Below are positions 6,410-14,613 of a stretch of 26,111 nucleotides of DNA, one piece after another. Positions within the stretch are counted from its first letter, which is position 1; each line of letters begins with the position of its first letter. The notes beneath the pieces are model-generated. The model ran no database searches. It was given only the letters and a program-made list of their open reading frames with translations, and was not told the DNA's origin. The stretch is from Rhodoferax sp. GTDB taxonomy: Bacteria; Pseudomonadota; Gammaproteobacteria; Burkholderiales; Burkholderiaceae_C. The stretch spans positions 1-26,111 of the forward strand of contig JACKLL010000024.1 in assembly GCA_024235935.1 (NCBI GenBank). Reading direction: 5' to 3'. Position numbers and translations under genes: made by a program.

Positions 6410-8257
6410 ATGTCATGGACTGGAAAATCGCTTCGTGTGAACCTGACCAAGGGTACGGTCACGGTTGAACCCACCAACATGGAATGGGCGCAGGCCTACA
6501 TCGGCTCGCGCGGACTGGGCACCAAGTACCTGGTCGAAGAGGTCGATGCCAAGGTCGATCCGCTGTCGCCCGAGAACAAGATCATCTGGGCCACCGGTCC
6601 GCTGACCGGCACCATGGCCAGCACGGGCGGGCGCTACACCGTCATCACCAAGAGCCCGCTGACCGGGGCCGTGGCCTGCTCCAATTCGGGCGGCTACTGG
6701 GGCGCCGAGTTCAAGATGGCCGGCTACGACCTGTTGATCTTCGAAGGCAAGTCGCCCAAGCCGGTGTACCTGTACATCAACGACGATGTCGTCGAGATCC
6801 GCGACGCGGCCCATCTGTGGGGCAAGAGCGTCTGGCAGACCGAAGAGATGCTCAAGAAGTCGCTGCAGGACCCGCTGACCCGGGTCTCGAGCATCGGCAA
6901 GGCGGGTGAGAACGGCGTGCTGTATGCCAGCGTCGTGAACGACCTGCACCGCGCGGCCGGCCGCTCGGGCGTGGGCACCGTCATGGGCAGCAAGAACCTC
7001 AAGGCGATCGCCGTGCGCGGTACCAAGGGCGTGGGCAATATCCGCGACCCCAAGGCCTTCATGAAGGCGGTCACCGAGAAGAAGAAGATCCTGGCCGAGA
7101 ACGGCGTCACCGGGCAGGGCCTGCCGACCTACGGCACGCAGGTGCTGATGAACGTCATCAACGAAGTCGGTGCCTTGCCCACGCGCAACCACAAGGACGT
7201 GCAGTTCGAAGGTGCCAAGGACATCTCGGCCGAAGCCATGGCCACGCCGCGCAAGACCGATGGCAAGAAGCAGCTGGTGACCAACCAGGCCTGCTTCGGC
7301 TGCACCATTGCCTGCGGACGTATCAGCAAGATGGACGAGAGCCACTTCACCGTGGCCAACAAGCCGCAGTACTGGGGTGCCTCGGGTGGCCTCGAGTACG
7401 AAGCGGCCTGGGCGCTGGGCGCCGCCAATGGCGTCAACGACCTGGAGGCGCTGCAATACGCCAACCTGCTGTGCAACGAGGAGGGCATCGACCCCATCAG
7501 TTTCGGTGTCACCATCGGCGCGGTGATGGAACTCTATGAAATGGGCGTGCTGACCAAGGAGCAGCTCGGCATCGAGGCACCCTTCGGATCGGCGCAGGCG
7601 CTGGCTTTCCTGACCGAGCAGACGATCAATGGCGTGGGCTTCGGCAAGGAGATCGGCCAGGGCTCGAAGCGCCTGACGGCCAAATACGGCCATCCGGAAC
7701 TCTCGATGAGCAGCAAGGGCCAGGAATTCCCGGCCTACGACGGCCGCGGCATCCAGGGTATCGGTCTGGCCTATGCCACCAGTAACCGGGGTGGATGCCA
7801 CCTGCGGGGCTACACCATCGCCTCCGAAGTGCTCGGCATTCCGGTCAAGACCGACCCGCTGGAACACGCAGGCAAGCCGGAGCTGGTCAAGGCGTTTCAG
7901 GACGCTACGGCCGCATTCGATTCGTCGGGCCTGTGCATCTTCACCACCTTCGCCTGGGGCCTGGCCGATCTGGCGCCCCAGATCGCGGCGGCCTGCGGCG
8001 AGCAGTACACCACCGAAGAGCTGGAGAAAATCGGTGAGCGCATCTGGAACATGGAGCGCGAGTTCAACAACCGTGCCGGTTTCACCGAGAAGGACGACAG
8101 CCTGCCGCCACGCCTGCTGACCGAGGCCGCCAAGTCGGGCCCGGCCAAGGGCAAGGTCAGCATGCTGCCCGAGATGCTGCCCAAGTATTACGAAGCCCGG
8201 GGCTGGGACCCGCAAGGCCGTCCGACGGCTGCGACCAAGGCACGGCTGGGGTTGTAA
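6410..8257 (+). CDS. aorB: Tungsten-containing aldehyde ferredoxin oxidoreductase, catalytic subunit
   Basis: 615 residues, the usual AOR family length. It starts MSWTGKSLRVNLTKG, as AOR proteins do, and contains the N-terminal domain signature TGPLTGTMASTGGRYT. The [4Fe-4S] cluster ligands are Cys295, Cys298 and Cys302 (CFGCTIAC) plus Cys509 (SSGLC). YDGRGIQGIGLAYATSNRGG matches the tungstopterin-binding region. The enzyme oxidises aldehydes to carboxylates at a tungsten bis-pterin site and may run in reverse with strong reductants. AAGGAG overlaps the aorA stop, so the two are co-translated. A terminator-like hairpin follows the stop. The bacterial AorABC subfamily is favoured over archaeal-type AOR or the Bam/BCR enzymes because of the AorA and AorC neighbours. 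The exact aldehyde is unknown. Confidence 0.95.
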   Translation: MSWTGKSLRVNLTKGTVTVEPTNMEWAQAYIGSRGLGTKYLVEEVDAKVDPLSPENKIIWATGPLTGTMASTGGRYTVITKSPLTGAVACSNSGGYWGAEFKMAGYDLLIFEGKSPKPVYLYINDDVVEIRDAAHLWGKSVWQTEEMLKKSLQDPLTRVSSIGKAGENGVLYASVVNDLHRAAGRSGVGTVMGSKNLKAIAVRGTKGVGNIRDPKAFMKAVTEKKKILAENGVTGQGLPTYGTQVLMNVINEVGALPTRNHKDVQFEGAKDISAEAMATPRKTDGKKQLVTNQACFGCTIACGRISKMDESHFTVANKPQYWGASGGLEYEAAWALGAANGVNDLEALQYANLLCNEEGIDPISFGVTIGAVMELYEMGVLTKEQLGIEAPFGSAQALAFLTEQTINGVGFGKEIGQGSKRLTAKYGHPELSMSSKGQEFPAYDGRGIQGIGLAYATSNRGGCHLRGYTIASEVLGIPVKTDPLEHAGKPELVKAFQDATAAFDSSGLCIFTTFAWGLADLAPQIAAACGEQYTTEELEKIGERIWNMEREFNNRAGFTEKDDSLPPRLLTEAAKSGPAKGKVSMLPEMLPKYYEARGWDPQGRPTAATKARLGL

Positions 8258-8275
8258 CATCCCCTGGCACCCTTC

Positions 8276-8306
8276 AGGGCGGCTCGTGAGGGCCGCCTTT
8301 GTTTTT
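8276..8306 (+). terminator. Intrinsic terminator-like hairpin between aorB and aorC
   Basis: The stem pairs 8276-8285 with 8290-8299: a GGCGGC/GCCGCC core extended by A-T, G-T, T-G and C-G pairs. The loop is GTGA, a stabilising GNRA tetraloop. It is followed directly by TTTGTTTTT. This is the clearest Rho-independent terminator in the window, and it sits inside an operon, 18 bases after the aorB stop and ahead of aorC. Confidence 0.85.
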
Positions 8307-8319
8307 CTGGAGTAGGACC

Positions 8320-9603
8320 ATGCACCACGTCATCCTCGGCGCCGGCCCGGCCGGTGTCATCGCCGCTGAAACCCTTCGCAAACATGCACCGGACGACACC
8401 ATCACGCTGGTCGGTGACGAACGTGAGCCGCCGTACTCGCGCATGGCGATTCCCTACCTGCTGATCGGCAATATCGGCGAGCGCGGCACCTATCTGCGCA
8501 AGAGCCTGACGCATTTCGATGACCTGAAGATCCGGATCGTCCATGCGCAGGCCCAAAGCGTGGACGCAGCGGCCCGCAGCGTGAAGCTCGACAACGGCGA
8601 TACGCTCACATTCGACCGCTTGCTGATCGCCACCGGCTCTCGCCCGGCCAGCCCGCCGATTTCCGGCATGGACCTGCCCGGCATCCATACCTGCTGGACC
8701 ATGGACGATGCCCGCGCGATTGCCAAGCTGGCGACCAAGGGCGCCCGGGTGCTGCAGATGGGCGCGGGGTTCATCGGCTGCATCATCATGGAGGCGCTGG
8801 CGGCGCGCGGCGTCAAGCTCAGCGTGGTAGAGATGGGTGACCGCATGGTGCCGCGCATGATGGGTCCCACGGCCGGCGGCATGATCAAGGATTGGTGCGA
8901 AACCAAGGGCGTGCAGGTTTTCACCAAGACGCGGGTCGACGCGATCGAGAAAGGCAGCGGCGACGCCGCACTCAAGGTCAAGCTGTCCAACGGCACGTCG
9001 ATGGATGTCGGCCTCGTCATCAGCGCCACCGGCGTCAAGCCCTCGATCGGTTTCCTCGAGAAGTCCGGCATCACCTGCCTGCAAGGCGTGCTGACCGACG
9101 AGCACCTGCAGACCAATGTGCCGGGCATCTACGCCGCCGGCGACTGCGCCGAGGCGTTCGACAAGGTCAGCGGCAAGACCATCATCAGCGCGATCCAGCC
9201 CAATGCGGCCGAGCAGGCGCGGGTTGCGGCGCTGAACATGGTGGGTCAGTCCACGGAGCTCAAGGGCGTGACGCAGATCAACGTGCTCGACACGCTGGGC
9301 CTGATCTCCACCAGCTTTGGCAACTGGGAAGGGGTGCCTGGTGGTGAACACGTGGAATTGACCGACCTGGCCGAAGGCCGCCACCTGAGCCTGCAGTTCA
9401 TGGACGATGTGATGGTGGGCTGCAACAGTGTGGGCTGGACCGACCACGTCGGCGTGATGCGGGGGCTGGTCGAAGGGCAGATCCACCTGGGAGCCTGGAA
9501 GGACAAGCTCCGGCAGGATCCGACCCGCCTGATGGACGCTTATCTGGCCAGTGCGCAGGGGCAAGGCGCGTGGAACGGCGCGCAGGATACGCGCCGCAGG
9601 TAA
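8320..9603 (+). CDS. aorC: FAD-dependent NAD(P) oxidoreductase subunit of aldehyde oxidoreductase
   Basis: 427 residues of a pyridine nucleotide-disulphide oxidoreductase-type flavoprotein. The FAD-binding GAGPAG is at 7-12, LLIATGSRP marks the first domain boundary, MGAGFIG around 147-153 is the NAD(P)-binding Rossmann motif, and IYAAGDCAE near 270 is the second FAD contact. No redox-active CxxxxC pair is seen at the disulphide position. In AorABC enzymes this subunit passes electrons from the polyferredoxin to NAD+. The start at 8320 has GGAG 7 bases upstream. It lies behind the internal terminator, so its transcript level may be lower than that of aorAB. Related nitrite- or rubredoxin-reductase-type proteins would look similar, but position supports AorC. 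Confidence 0.9.
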   Translation: MHHVILGAGPAGVIAAETLRKHAPDDTITLVGDEREPPYSRMAIPYLLIGNIGERGTYLRKSLTHFDDLKIRIVHAQAQSVDAAARSVKLDNGDTLTFDRLLIATGSRPASPPISGMDLPGIHTCWTMDDARAIAKLATKGARVLQMGAGFIGCIIMEALAARGVKLSVVEMGDRMVPRMMGPTAGGMIKDWCETKGVQVFTKTRVDAIEKGSGDAALKVKLSNGTSMDVGLVISATGVKPSIGFLEKSGITCLQGVLTDEHLQTNVPGIYAAGDCAEAFDKVSGKTIISAIQPNAAEQARVAALNMVGQSTELKGVTQINVLDTLGLISTSFGNWEGVPGGEHVELTDLAEGRHLSLQFMDDVMVGCNSVGWTDHVGVMRGLVEGQIHLGAWKDKLRQDPTRLMDAYLASAQGQGAWNGAQDTRRR

Positions 9604-9614
9604 AGTCGGTCTCC

Positions 9615-9869
9615 ATGAAGATCACGCTCAAGCTGTTCGCGTCGCTGACCGACTATCTGCCGCCGGCCGTCAAGTACACCAACATGCTGGAGATGGACGT
9701 GGCGCCCGACGCCAGCATCAGCCAGATCATCGGGCCCATGGCCTTGCCGGAGAAGATGGTGCACCTGGTGCTCGTGAACGGCAAATATGTCGAGCCCGAG
9801 GACCGGCTGACCCGCACGCTGGTCGAGGGCGACGTGCTCGCGATCTGGCCACCGATTGCCGGCGGTTGA
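9615..9869 (+). CDS. MoaD/ThiS-like sulfur carrier protein
   Basis: 84 residues with a ubiquitin-like (beta-grasp) pattern: ITLKLFASLTDYLP at the start, VHLVLVNGKYV in the middle, EDRLTRTLVEGDVLAIWPPIAGG at the end in two parts (LVEGDVLAIWPP, IAGG). The terminal Gly-Gly is needed for thiocarboxylate formation by MoeB-type adenylation. MoaD supplies sulfur for molybdopterin dithiolene synthesis. A dedicated copy in an aor operon suggests supply for the tungstopterin of AorB, though this is inferred. It begins 11 bases after the aorC stop; the Shine-Dalgarno is weak, suggesting coupling. Equivalent genes are known as aorD in related clusters as far as I recall. Confidence 0.85.
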   Translation: MKITLKLFASLTDYLPPAVKYTNMLEMDVAPDASISQIIGPMALPEKMVHLVLVNGKYVEPEDRLTRTLVEGDVLAIWPPIAGG

Positions 9870-9882
9870 GCAGCGAGCCGCC

Positions 9883-10182
9883 ATGCAAGCGTTCTACGCG
9901 GAGAATTTCGACCGGGAAATGGGCTGCACCGAGAAGGAGTGGCTGGGCTGGCTACCCGAAGCCATGGGTGCCCATCCCTACCAGCTGGTTGCGCAGGCCG
10001 TGAGTGCCCGTATCGACGGTGGCACGCTGACGCTGTCCTGGCGCGTCGGTGAGCCGAGGGTCATCGCCTTGGCGCGTATTCCGCGCCTGCTGGTGAGTTT
10101 TCGCTTTGCCGGCCTGGATGAGGCCCAGCGCTACCGCTTCATGAAACGCTTTGACCTGTACATGCAGCGCGGGGGCGGCTGA
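9883..10182 (+). CDS. Small unknown protein at the end of the aor operon
   Basis: 99 residues, not recognised by motif. It is soluble with no signal peptide. Notable pieces are EMGCTEKEWLGWLPEAMGAH, the strand-like TLTLSWRVGEPRVIALARIPRL and LVSFRFAGLDEAQRYRFMKRFDLYMQ near the end. The compact, conserved-looking C terminus with alternating strands suggests a small alpha/beta fold. It starts 13 bases after the MoaD-like stop; a TTG start at 9856 would overlap that gene but has no ribosome site, so the ATG is preferred. Position points to a role in assembly or maturation of the tungsten enzyme, but nothing in the protein proves that. Confidence 0.75.
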   Translation: MQAFYAENFDREMGCTEKEWLGWLPEAMGAHPYQLVAQAVSARIDGGTLTLSWRVGEPRVIALARIPRLLVSFRFAGLDEAQRYRFMKRFDLYMQRGGG

Positions 10183-10254
10183 CGGCGCTGCGCCGAGCGG
10201 TTCTCGGTGATCGCGCCGGGGTTCCCGGGCCCTGGGCCTGTCAAGACGGCCGAA

Positions 10255-10271
10255 GGCACCATGATGGTGCC
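10255..10271. terminator. Short hairpin after the aor operon
   Basis: GGCACC (10255-10260), ATGAT, GGTGCC (10266-10271) forms a 6-bp stem in the 131-base gap between two convergent genes. There is no T-tract. It may help end transcription from either side, but support is weak. Confidence 0.3.
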
Positions 10272-10313
10272 AGCGGGCCTTTCAGGGCAGTTTCGCACCG
10301 CGATGATGCACTC

Positions 10314-13300
10314 TCACGGTTCTGGTGCTATCGAACCAGCGGCTTCCGACGTACGGCCGTCTGGCGTGGTCGCCAGGCCGATGCGATGAGACCCTAACCA
10401 GGTCTGCAGGTCGGCCGCCGACATCGGCCGCGCGAACAGGTAGCCCTGCAATTCATCGCAGCCCGACTGGCGCAGCAGTTCCGCCTCCGCCTCGTGCTCG
10501 ACCCCCTCGGCCACCACCCGCATGCCCAGGGCATGGCCCAGGCCGATGATGGCCTGGGTGATAGCCCGGTCGGCCGGGTCCTGCAGCATGTCGCGCACGA
10601 AGCTCTGGTCGATCTTCAGCTTGTCGATCGGGAACCGGTGCAGGTAGTTCAGGCTGGAGTAGCCGGTGCCGAAGTCGTCGATGGCCAGCGTGACGCCGAT
10701 GGCCTTGAGCCGCTGCAGCGACTCCACGGTGGCAAGGGCGTTTTCCATCAGAAAGCTTTCGGTCAGCTCCAGCTGCACCATGGCAGGTTCTACGCCATGG
10801 CGCTCCAGCACCTGCGTGAGGATCTGCGGCAGCGCCACGTCGCGCAACTGGATGCTGGACACATTGACCGACACCATGACCGTCCCCATACCCTGGTGCC
10901 GCCATTCGGCCTGCTGGCGGCAGGCCTCTTCCAGGATCCAGGCACCGATGGCGACGATCTGGCCCGATTCCTCGGCGATCGGGATGAAGGTCGATGGCGG
11001 GATGGCGCCGCGCTCGGGATGCTGCCAGCGCACCAGCACCTCGACCCCGAGCACCGCATCACTGGCACTGTCGAGCAGCGGCTGGTAGTGCAGGTGGAGC
11101 TCCTCGCGGGCAATGACCTGGCGCAAGGCGTTCTCGATCCACAGGCGTTCCTGTGCCTGGGCATGGAATTCGGGCGTGAAGAACATCGCCATGTTGCGTC
11201 CGCGTGCCTTGGCCTGGTACATCGCGGCGTCGGCATGGCGCATCAGGTGGTCGACATCATGGCCGTCCTGCGGGTATACCGCAATGCCGGCGCTGCAGGA
11301 CACATGCAGGTCCACGCCCTCGACCATGTGTGGCTGTCGGATCGCCACCACCAGCCGGTCGGCAACGATGTCCATGATCTCGTCGCTGTTGCTCGCGCCT
11401 TGCAGCACCACGACGAACTCGTCGCCACCCAGGCGGCTGACGGTATCGCCGGCGCGCACCGAATCGAGCAGTCGCTTGGCCACCGAACGCAGCAGGCCGT
11501 CGCCGACATGGTGGCCCATGGAGTCGTTGATGTTCTTGAAGCGGTCCAGGTCGATGAACACCACCGCCACCGGCGTCTGCTTGCGGGCCGCCTGCTCCAG
11601 CGCCATGGTCAGCCGCTCCAGGCACAGTGACCGGTTGGGCAGATCCGTGAGGCCGTCATGGTGGGCCAGATGGTGGATGCGGGCCTCATTGGCCTTGTGC
11701 TCGGTCACATCGACGCAGGAGGTGACCATGTGGGTGATCTGGCCGGTGCTGTCGCGCACCGCATTGGCCACCATCCAGGCCGGGTAGTCGCTGCCGTTCT
11801 TGCGTCGCAGCCATACATCGCCCTGCCACGAGCCGCGAATGATGGTTGATTGCCACACGCCCTCGTAGAAGCTGTTCTCGTGGTGCGTGGAGTACAGGAA
11901 CTCCGGCGTGCGGCCTGCCACCTCGCTCAGCTCCCAGCCGCCCGCCTTGGCAAAGGCCATGTTGGCGATCTGCAGCCGGCGGTCGACACTGAAGATCGCA
12001 ATCGCCTCGGACGAAGCCTCGAACACCTTGGCCCACAGCTGCAGGCGCTGCTCCAGCTGCTTGATCTGGCCGATCGGTGTGAACGCCGTCAGCATCGCCG
12101 GCGCACCCTGGTACGTCAGCCGGCGGCCCGACAAAAGCGCCCAGCGCCGTATCGGCGTGCCATTGGCCTGGACTCCCGTCTGCCACTGCACCTCGAAGCC
12201 GTCCACGGCATCTTCGTCGCTCATGCGCTGGAAGTAGTGGGCCCGCGCCGCCGGGCTCAATGCCTTCACCCAGGGGTCATCGGTCTGCCCGTCCAGCCAT
12301 GCGCCGGCCGGCTGGTTGGCATGCAGGATCCGGTGCTCGGGAATCGACGTGACGATCAGTGGCGTCGGGAACGATTCCAGCAAGGCGCGCTGCGCTTCCT
12401 GCGCACGTGCGGTGGCGGCCAGGTCTTCGCGCGCCGCGCGCTCCAGATCGAGCTCGCCCAGCATGCTGTTGAAAGCCGTCACCAGTTGCCCGATCTCGTC
12501 GCGGCTGTCATGGGTGGCCCGAACCGAATAGTCGCCCGAGCGGCTGACTTCGTCGGCAACGCCGGCCAGCGAGCGGATCGGGCGTGCAATCTGGCGCGCG
12601 ATGAAGTAGACCAGGGCCAGGATGATCAGCAGCAGCATCGCGGCCGTGCCCAGGTGCAGCCACATGCGGGACAGCAGATGCGAGATGCGTGCGCTCAGCA
12701 TGCCGTCCAGGCTGACACTGGTCTGACGCCAGGCGCGAACCATGGGTGCGCGGGTGTCCTGGTGCAGTTGCGCGACGGCCGTGGCGTCCAGCGGGTTGGC
12801 GGTCATGCCGCGGTAGCCGGTCTTGAGCTGGAATTGCTCGAGTGCGGCAAACAGTGTCGTGAAGCCCGGCGCGAGGTCCGCACGCAGTTTCGCCGGCCCC
12901 GCCGCGAGCGCTTCCGCATAGTCGGACTTGATACCCTTGATCGTCGCGGCCAGGCGGCCTTCGGAGATCAGCATCTCGTTGAGCAGCACGGTGCGCGCCT
13001 CGCCGCTGCTGGCCGCATATTCGACCGACTGGCCGGCCAGCCGGCCGATCAGGTCCTGCAGTTCCGGGAAACGCAGTACCAGCAGCGACATGGTGTAGTA
13101 GCTGTCCAGGTCGGGGTCCAGAATCAGGTTGGACTGGTTGCCCAGGCGGGTGATCAGCTCACGGCCGGCATCCTGGATGGCATAGTAAAGCGGCTTGTCC
13201 AGCGTGGCGCGTCCCGCCAGCTTCTGCAACTGCTGGATCAGCTCCATGCTGGTGTCCTGGCTGGCCATGCCCTCGCCATGTTGTTGCTCGACTTGCGCCA

Positions 13301-13586
13301 GCAAGCGGGTCCAGCGGTCGAGCTGCAGTGGCTCCGGAACACTGGCGCGCGCCTTGCCGGCGGCATCCGGCACGATAGGTACCGGCAACGCGGTGAGTAC
13401 GTCGCGCACCTCGGCGATATAAGCGCTGCCCGCGACCTCCTTGCGTGCAAAATTGATCGCGATGTATTTCTCGTTGATCAGGATTCCGGAGACGTAGATC
13501 ACCGCGCTCAGATCGAGCAAGTAGATCAGCAACAGCTTTCGCCCCACCGGCAGGCGTCCGACAAATCGCGCAAATAACCCCAGCAT
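10314..13586 (-). CDS. Membrane PAS-GGDEF-EAL cyclic-di-GMP protein
   Basis: 1090 residues. Order: transmembrane helix at about 17-36, a periplasmic sensor region of about 270 residues, second helix at about 308-332, HAMP (IARPIRSLAG onward), two PAS domains (about 400-640), GGDEF domain and EAL domain. GGDEF (720-724) is intact and the inhibitory site RAGD is at 711-714, exactly five residues before it. The EAL motif reads EVL (849-851), keeping the catalytic Glu; DFGTGYSS is present. It may therefore make and break c-di-GMP in response to a periplasmic and a PAS signal. The ATG at 13586 has GGAGAG upstream and is followed by the membrane anchor; an upstream in-frame extension crosses the divergent gene and is rejected. 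A consensus sigma-54 promoter lies 100 bases upstream. Confidence 0.92.
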   Translation of the reverse strand: MLGLFARFVGRLPVGRKLLLIYLLDLSAVIYVSGILINEKYIAINFARKEVAGSAYIAEVRDVLTALPVPIVPDAAGKARASVPEPLQLDRWTRLLAQVEQQHGEGMASQDTSMELIQQLQKLAGRATLDKPLYYAIQDAGRELITRLGNQSNLILDPDLDSYYTMSLLVLRFPELQDLIGRLAGQSVEYAASSGEARTVLLNEMLISEGRLAATIKGIKSDYAEALAAGPAKLRADLAPGFTTLFAALEQFQLKTGYRGMTANPLDATAVAQLHQDTRAPMVRAWRQTSVSLDGMLSARISHLLSRMWLHLGTAAMLLLIILALVYFIARQIARPIRSLAGVADEVSRSGDYSVRATHDSRDEIGQLVTAFNSMLGELDLERAAREDLAATARAQEAQRALLESFPTPLIVTSIPEHRILHANQPAGAWLDGQTDDPWVKALSPAARAHYFQRMSDEDAVDGFEVQWQTGVQANGTPIRRWALLSGRRLTYQGAPAMLTAFTPIGQIKQLEQRLQLWAKVFEASSEAIAIFSVDRRLQIANMAFAKAGGWELSEVAGRTPEFLYSTHHENSFYEGVWQSTIIRGSWQGDVWLRRKNGSDYPAWMVANAVRDSTGQITHMVTSCVDVTEHKANEARIHHLAHHDGLTDLPNRSLCLERLTMALEQAARKQTPVAVVFIDLDRFKNINDSMGHHVGDGLLRSVAKRLLDSVRAGDTVSRLGGDEFVVVLQGASNSDEIMDIVADRLVVAIRQPHMVEGVDLHVSCSAGIAVYPQDGHDVDHLMRHADAAMYQAKARGRNMAMFFTPEFHAQAQERLWIENALRQVIAREELHLHYQPLLDSASDAVLGVEVLVRWQHPERGAIPPSTFIPIAEESGQIVAIGAWILEEACRQQAEWRHQGMGTVMVSVNVSSIQLRDVALPQILTQVLERHGVEPAMVQLELTESFLMENALATVESLQRLKAIGVTLAIDDFGTGYSSLNYLHRFPIDKLKIDQSFVRDMLQDPADRAITQAIIGLGHALGMRVVAEGVEHEAEAELLRQSGCDELQGYLFARPMSAADLQTWLGSHRIGLATTPDGRTSEAAGSIAPEP

Positions 13587-13687
13587 TCCAGACTCTCCAG
13601 TCGCATCCGCTCCCTGTGCGACCAGTCCGCCACTGAGCGCCCCTGCCATCCAGGGGTGACGATTCGTAACTCCCCATCTGACACACC

Positions 13688-13702
13688 GCAAATAGCGTGC
13701 CA
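13688..13702 (-). promoter_or_regulatory. Sigma-54 (-24/-12) promoter
   Basis: Read on the minus strand, TGGCACG (13702-13696), CTAT, TTGC (13691-13688) matches the sigma-54 consensus TGGCACG-N4-TTGC at every defined base. Transcription would start near 13676, giving a leader of about 90 bases for the GGDEF/EAL gene starting at 13586. It lies between two divergent genes, outside any coding sequence. Sigma-54 promoters need an AAA+ activator; none is encoded in this window. Confidence 0.8.
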
Positions 13703-13787
13703 TCTTTCGGGTGGGGCGGCTCCGTGCCACCAAAGCGGCTGTCGGCAAACGGCTAGACTTCCCACTCCGGCAAGGAGTGACAAGCCC

Positions 13788-14189
13788 ATGGTGACGCAAA
13801 CAGAACTCTCCGACTTCCTGTTGCGGGAGTTTCCGCAGAACAAATGCACGATCACGGCACTCGGGCCGCGATCGGCGACTGTGCGCCATGCGATCGGCCA
13901 TGCCGAACTGCGGCCCGGTGGCACGGTTTCCGGGCCCGTCATGATGACCGTGGCCGACGTCGCGCTGTATGTGGCCATCCTGAACGAGATCGGTATTGTC
14001 CCGCTGGCAGTCACCACCAGCCTGAGTTTCAACTTCATGCGCAAGCCGGCATCGGACCGGGCCATCATTGGCGAATGCCGCTTGATGAAACTCGGGCGCA
14101 CGCTGGCCGTGGGTGAGGTGACGCTGTACTCCGAGGGCGAGGACGCGCCGGTGGCCCATGCGGTCGGCACCTACGCGATTCCGCGCTGA
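13788..14189 (+). CDS. PaaI-like hotdog-fold thioesterase
   Basis: 133 residues. The hotdog signature GGTVSGPVMMTVADVALYVA (44-63) carries the probable catalytic Asp57, followed by VTTSLSFNFMRKP and the strand pairs typical of the PaaI/YigI group. The family hydrolyses acyl-CoA thioesters, often aryl or medium-chain; the substrate is not evident. AAGGAG lies 10 bases upstream of the ATG at 13788, which settles the start. It is the first gene of a probable operon with the DUF486 gene, 4 bases downstream. It is divergent from the GGDEF/EAL gene. Confidence 0.88.
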   Translation: MVTQTELSDFLLREFPQNKCTITALGPRSATVRHAIGHAELRPGGTVSGPVMMTVADVALYVAILNEIGIVPLAVTTSLSFNFMRKPASDRAIIGECRLMKLGRTLAVGEVTLYSEGEDAPVAHAVGTYAIPR

Positions 14190-14193
14190 CACC

Positions 14194-14547
14194 ATGCGCA
14201 CCATCGCCACGACGGTTCTGCTGCTGTCGCTGAGCAATGTGTTCATGACCTTTGCCTGGTATGCACATCTCAAGGAGCTGAGCCACAAGCCCTGGCTGGT
14301 CGCAGCGCTGCTGAGCTGGGGCATCGCCTTGTTCGAGTACCTGCTGCAGGTCCCGGCCAACCGCATCGGGTTCACCGTGCTGTCGGTGGCCCAGCTCAAG
14401 ATCCTGCAGGAAGTCATCACGCTGTCGGTGTTCGTTCCTTTTGCCTGGCTTTATCTGAAGGAGCCGATCAAGCTCGACTACCTGTGGGCCGGCTTGTGTA
14501 TTCTTGGAGCCGTGTATTTCATATTTCGCAGTCGCTGGGCGGGATGA
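14194..14547 (+). CDS. DMT-superfamily membrane protein (DUF486)
   Basis: 117 residues with four hydrophobic segments: TTVLLLSLSNVFMTFAW, WLVAALLSWGIALFEYLL, LQEVITLSVFVPFAWLYL and LWAGLCILGAVYFIF. The motif AWYAHLK and the segment FEYLLQVPANRIG are characteristic of the DUF486 family, small inner-membrane proteins related to drug/metabolite transporters. The function is unknown. It starts 4 bases after the thioesterase stop, so the two are probably co-transcribed. Confidence 0.9.
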   Translation: MRTIATTVLLLSLSNVFMTFAWYAHLKELSHKPWLVAALLSWGIALFEYLLQVPANRIGFTVLSVAQLKILQEVITLSVFVPFAWLYLKEPIKLDYLWAGLCILGAVYFIFRSRWAG

Positions 14548-14613
14548 TGTCCGGCACTGGCCACCGGCGTCGCATGCCGGCCCTCCACCACCATCCCGAT
14601 CGGAACCATCCCC

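Noticed and set aside
6413..8260. 615-codon minus-strand open frame opposite aorB
   Set aside because: AorB motifs on the plus strand are unambiguous; the antisense protein has no motif or ribosome site.
11850..13577. 575-codon plus-strand open frame opposite the large PAS-GGDEF-EAL gene
   Set aside because: The minus-strand domains explain the region; the antisense product is low-complexity and without motifs.
13587..14420. Upstream in-frame extension of the PAS-GGDEF-EAL protein
   Set aside because: It would overlap the thioesterase and DUF486 genes and their promoter; the ATG at 13586 has a ribosome site and precedes the membrane anchor.
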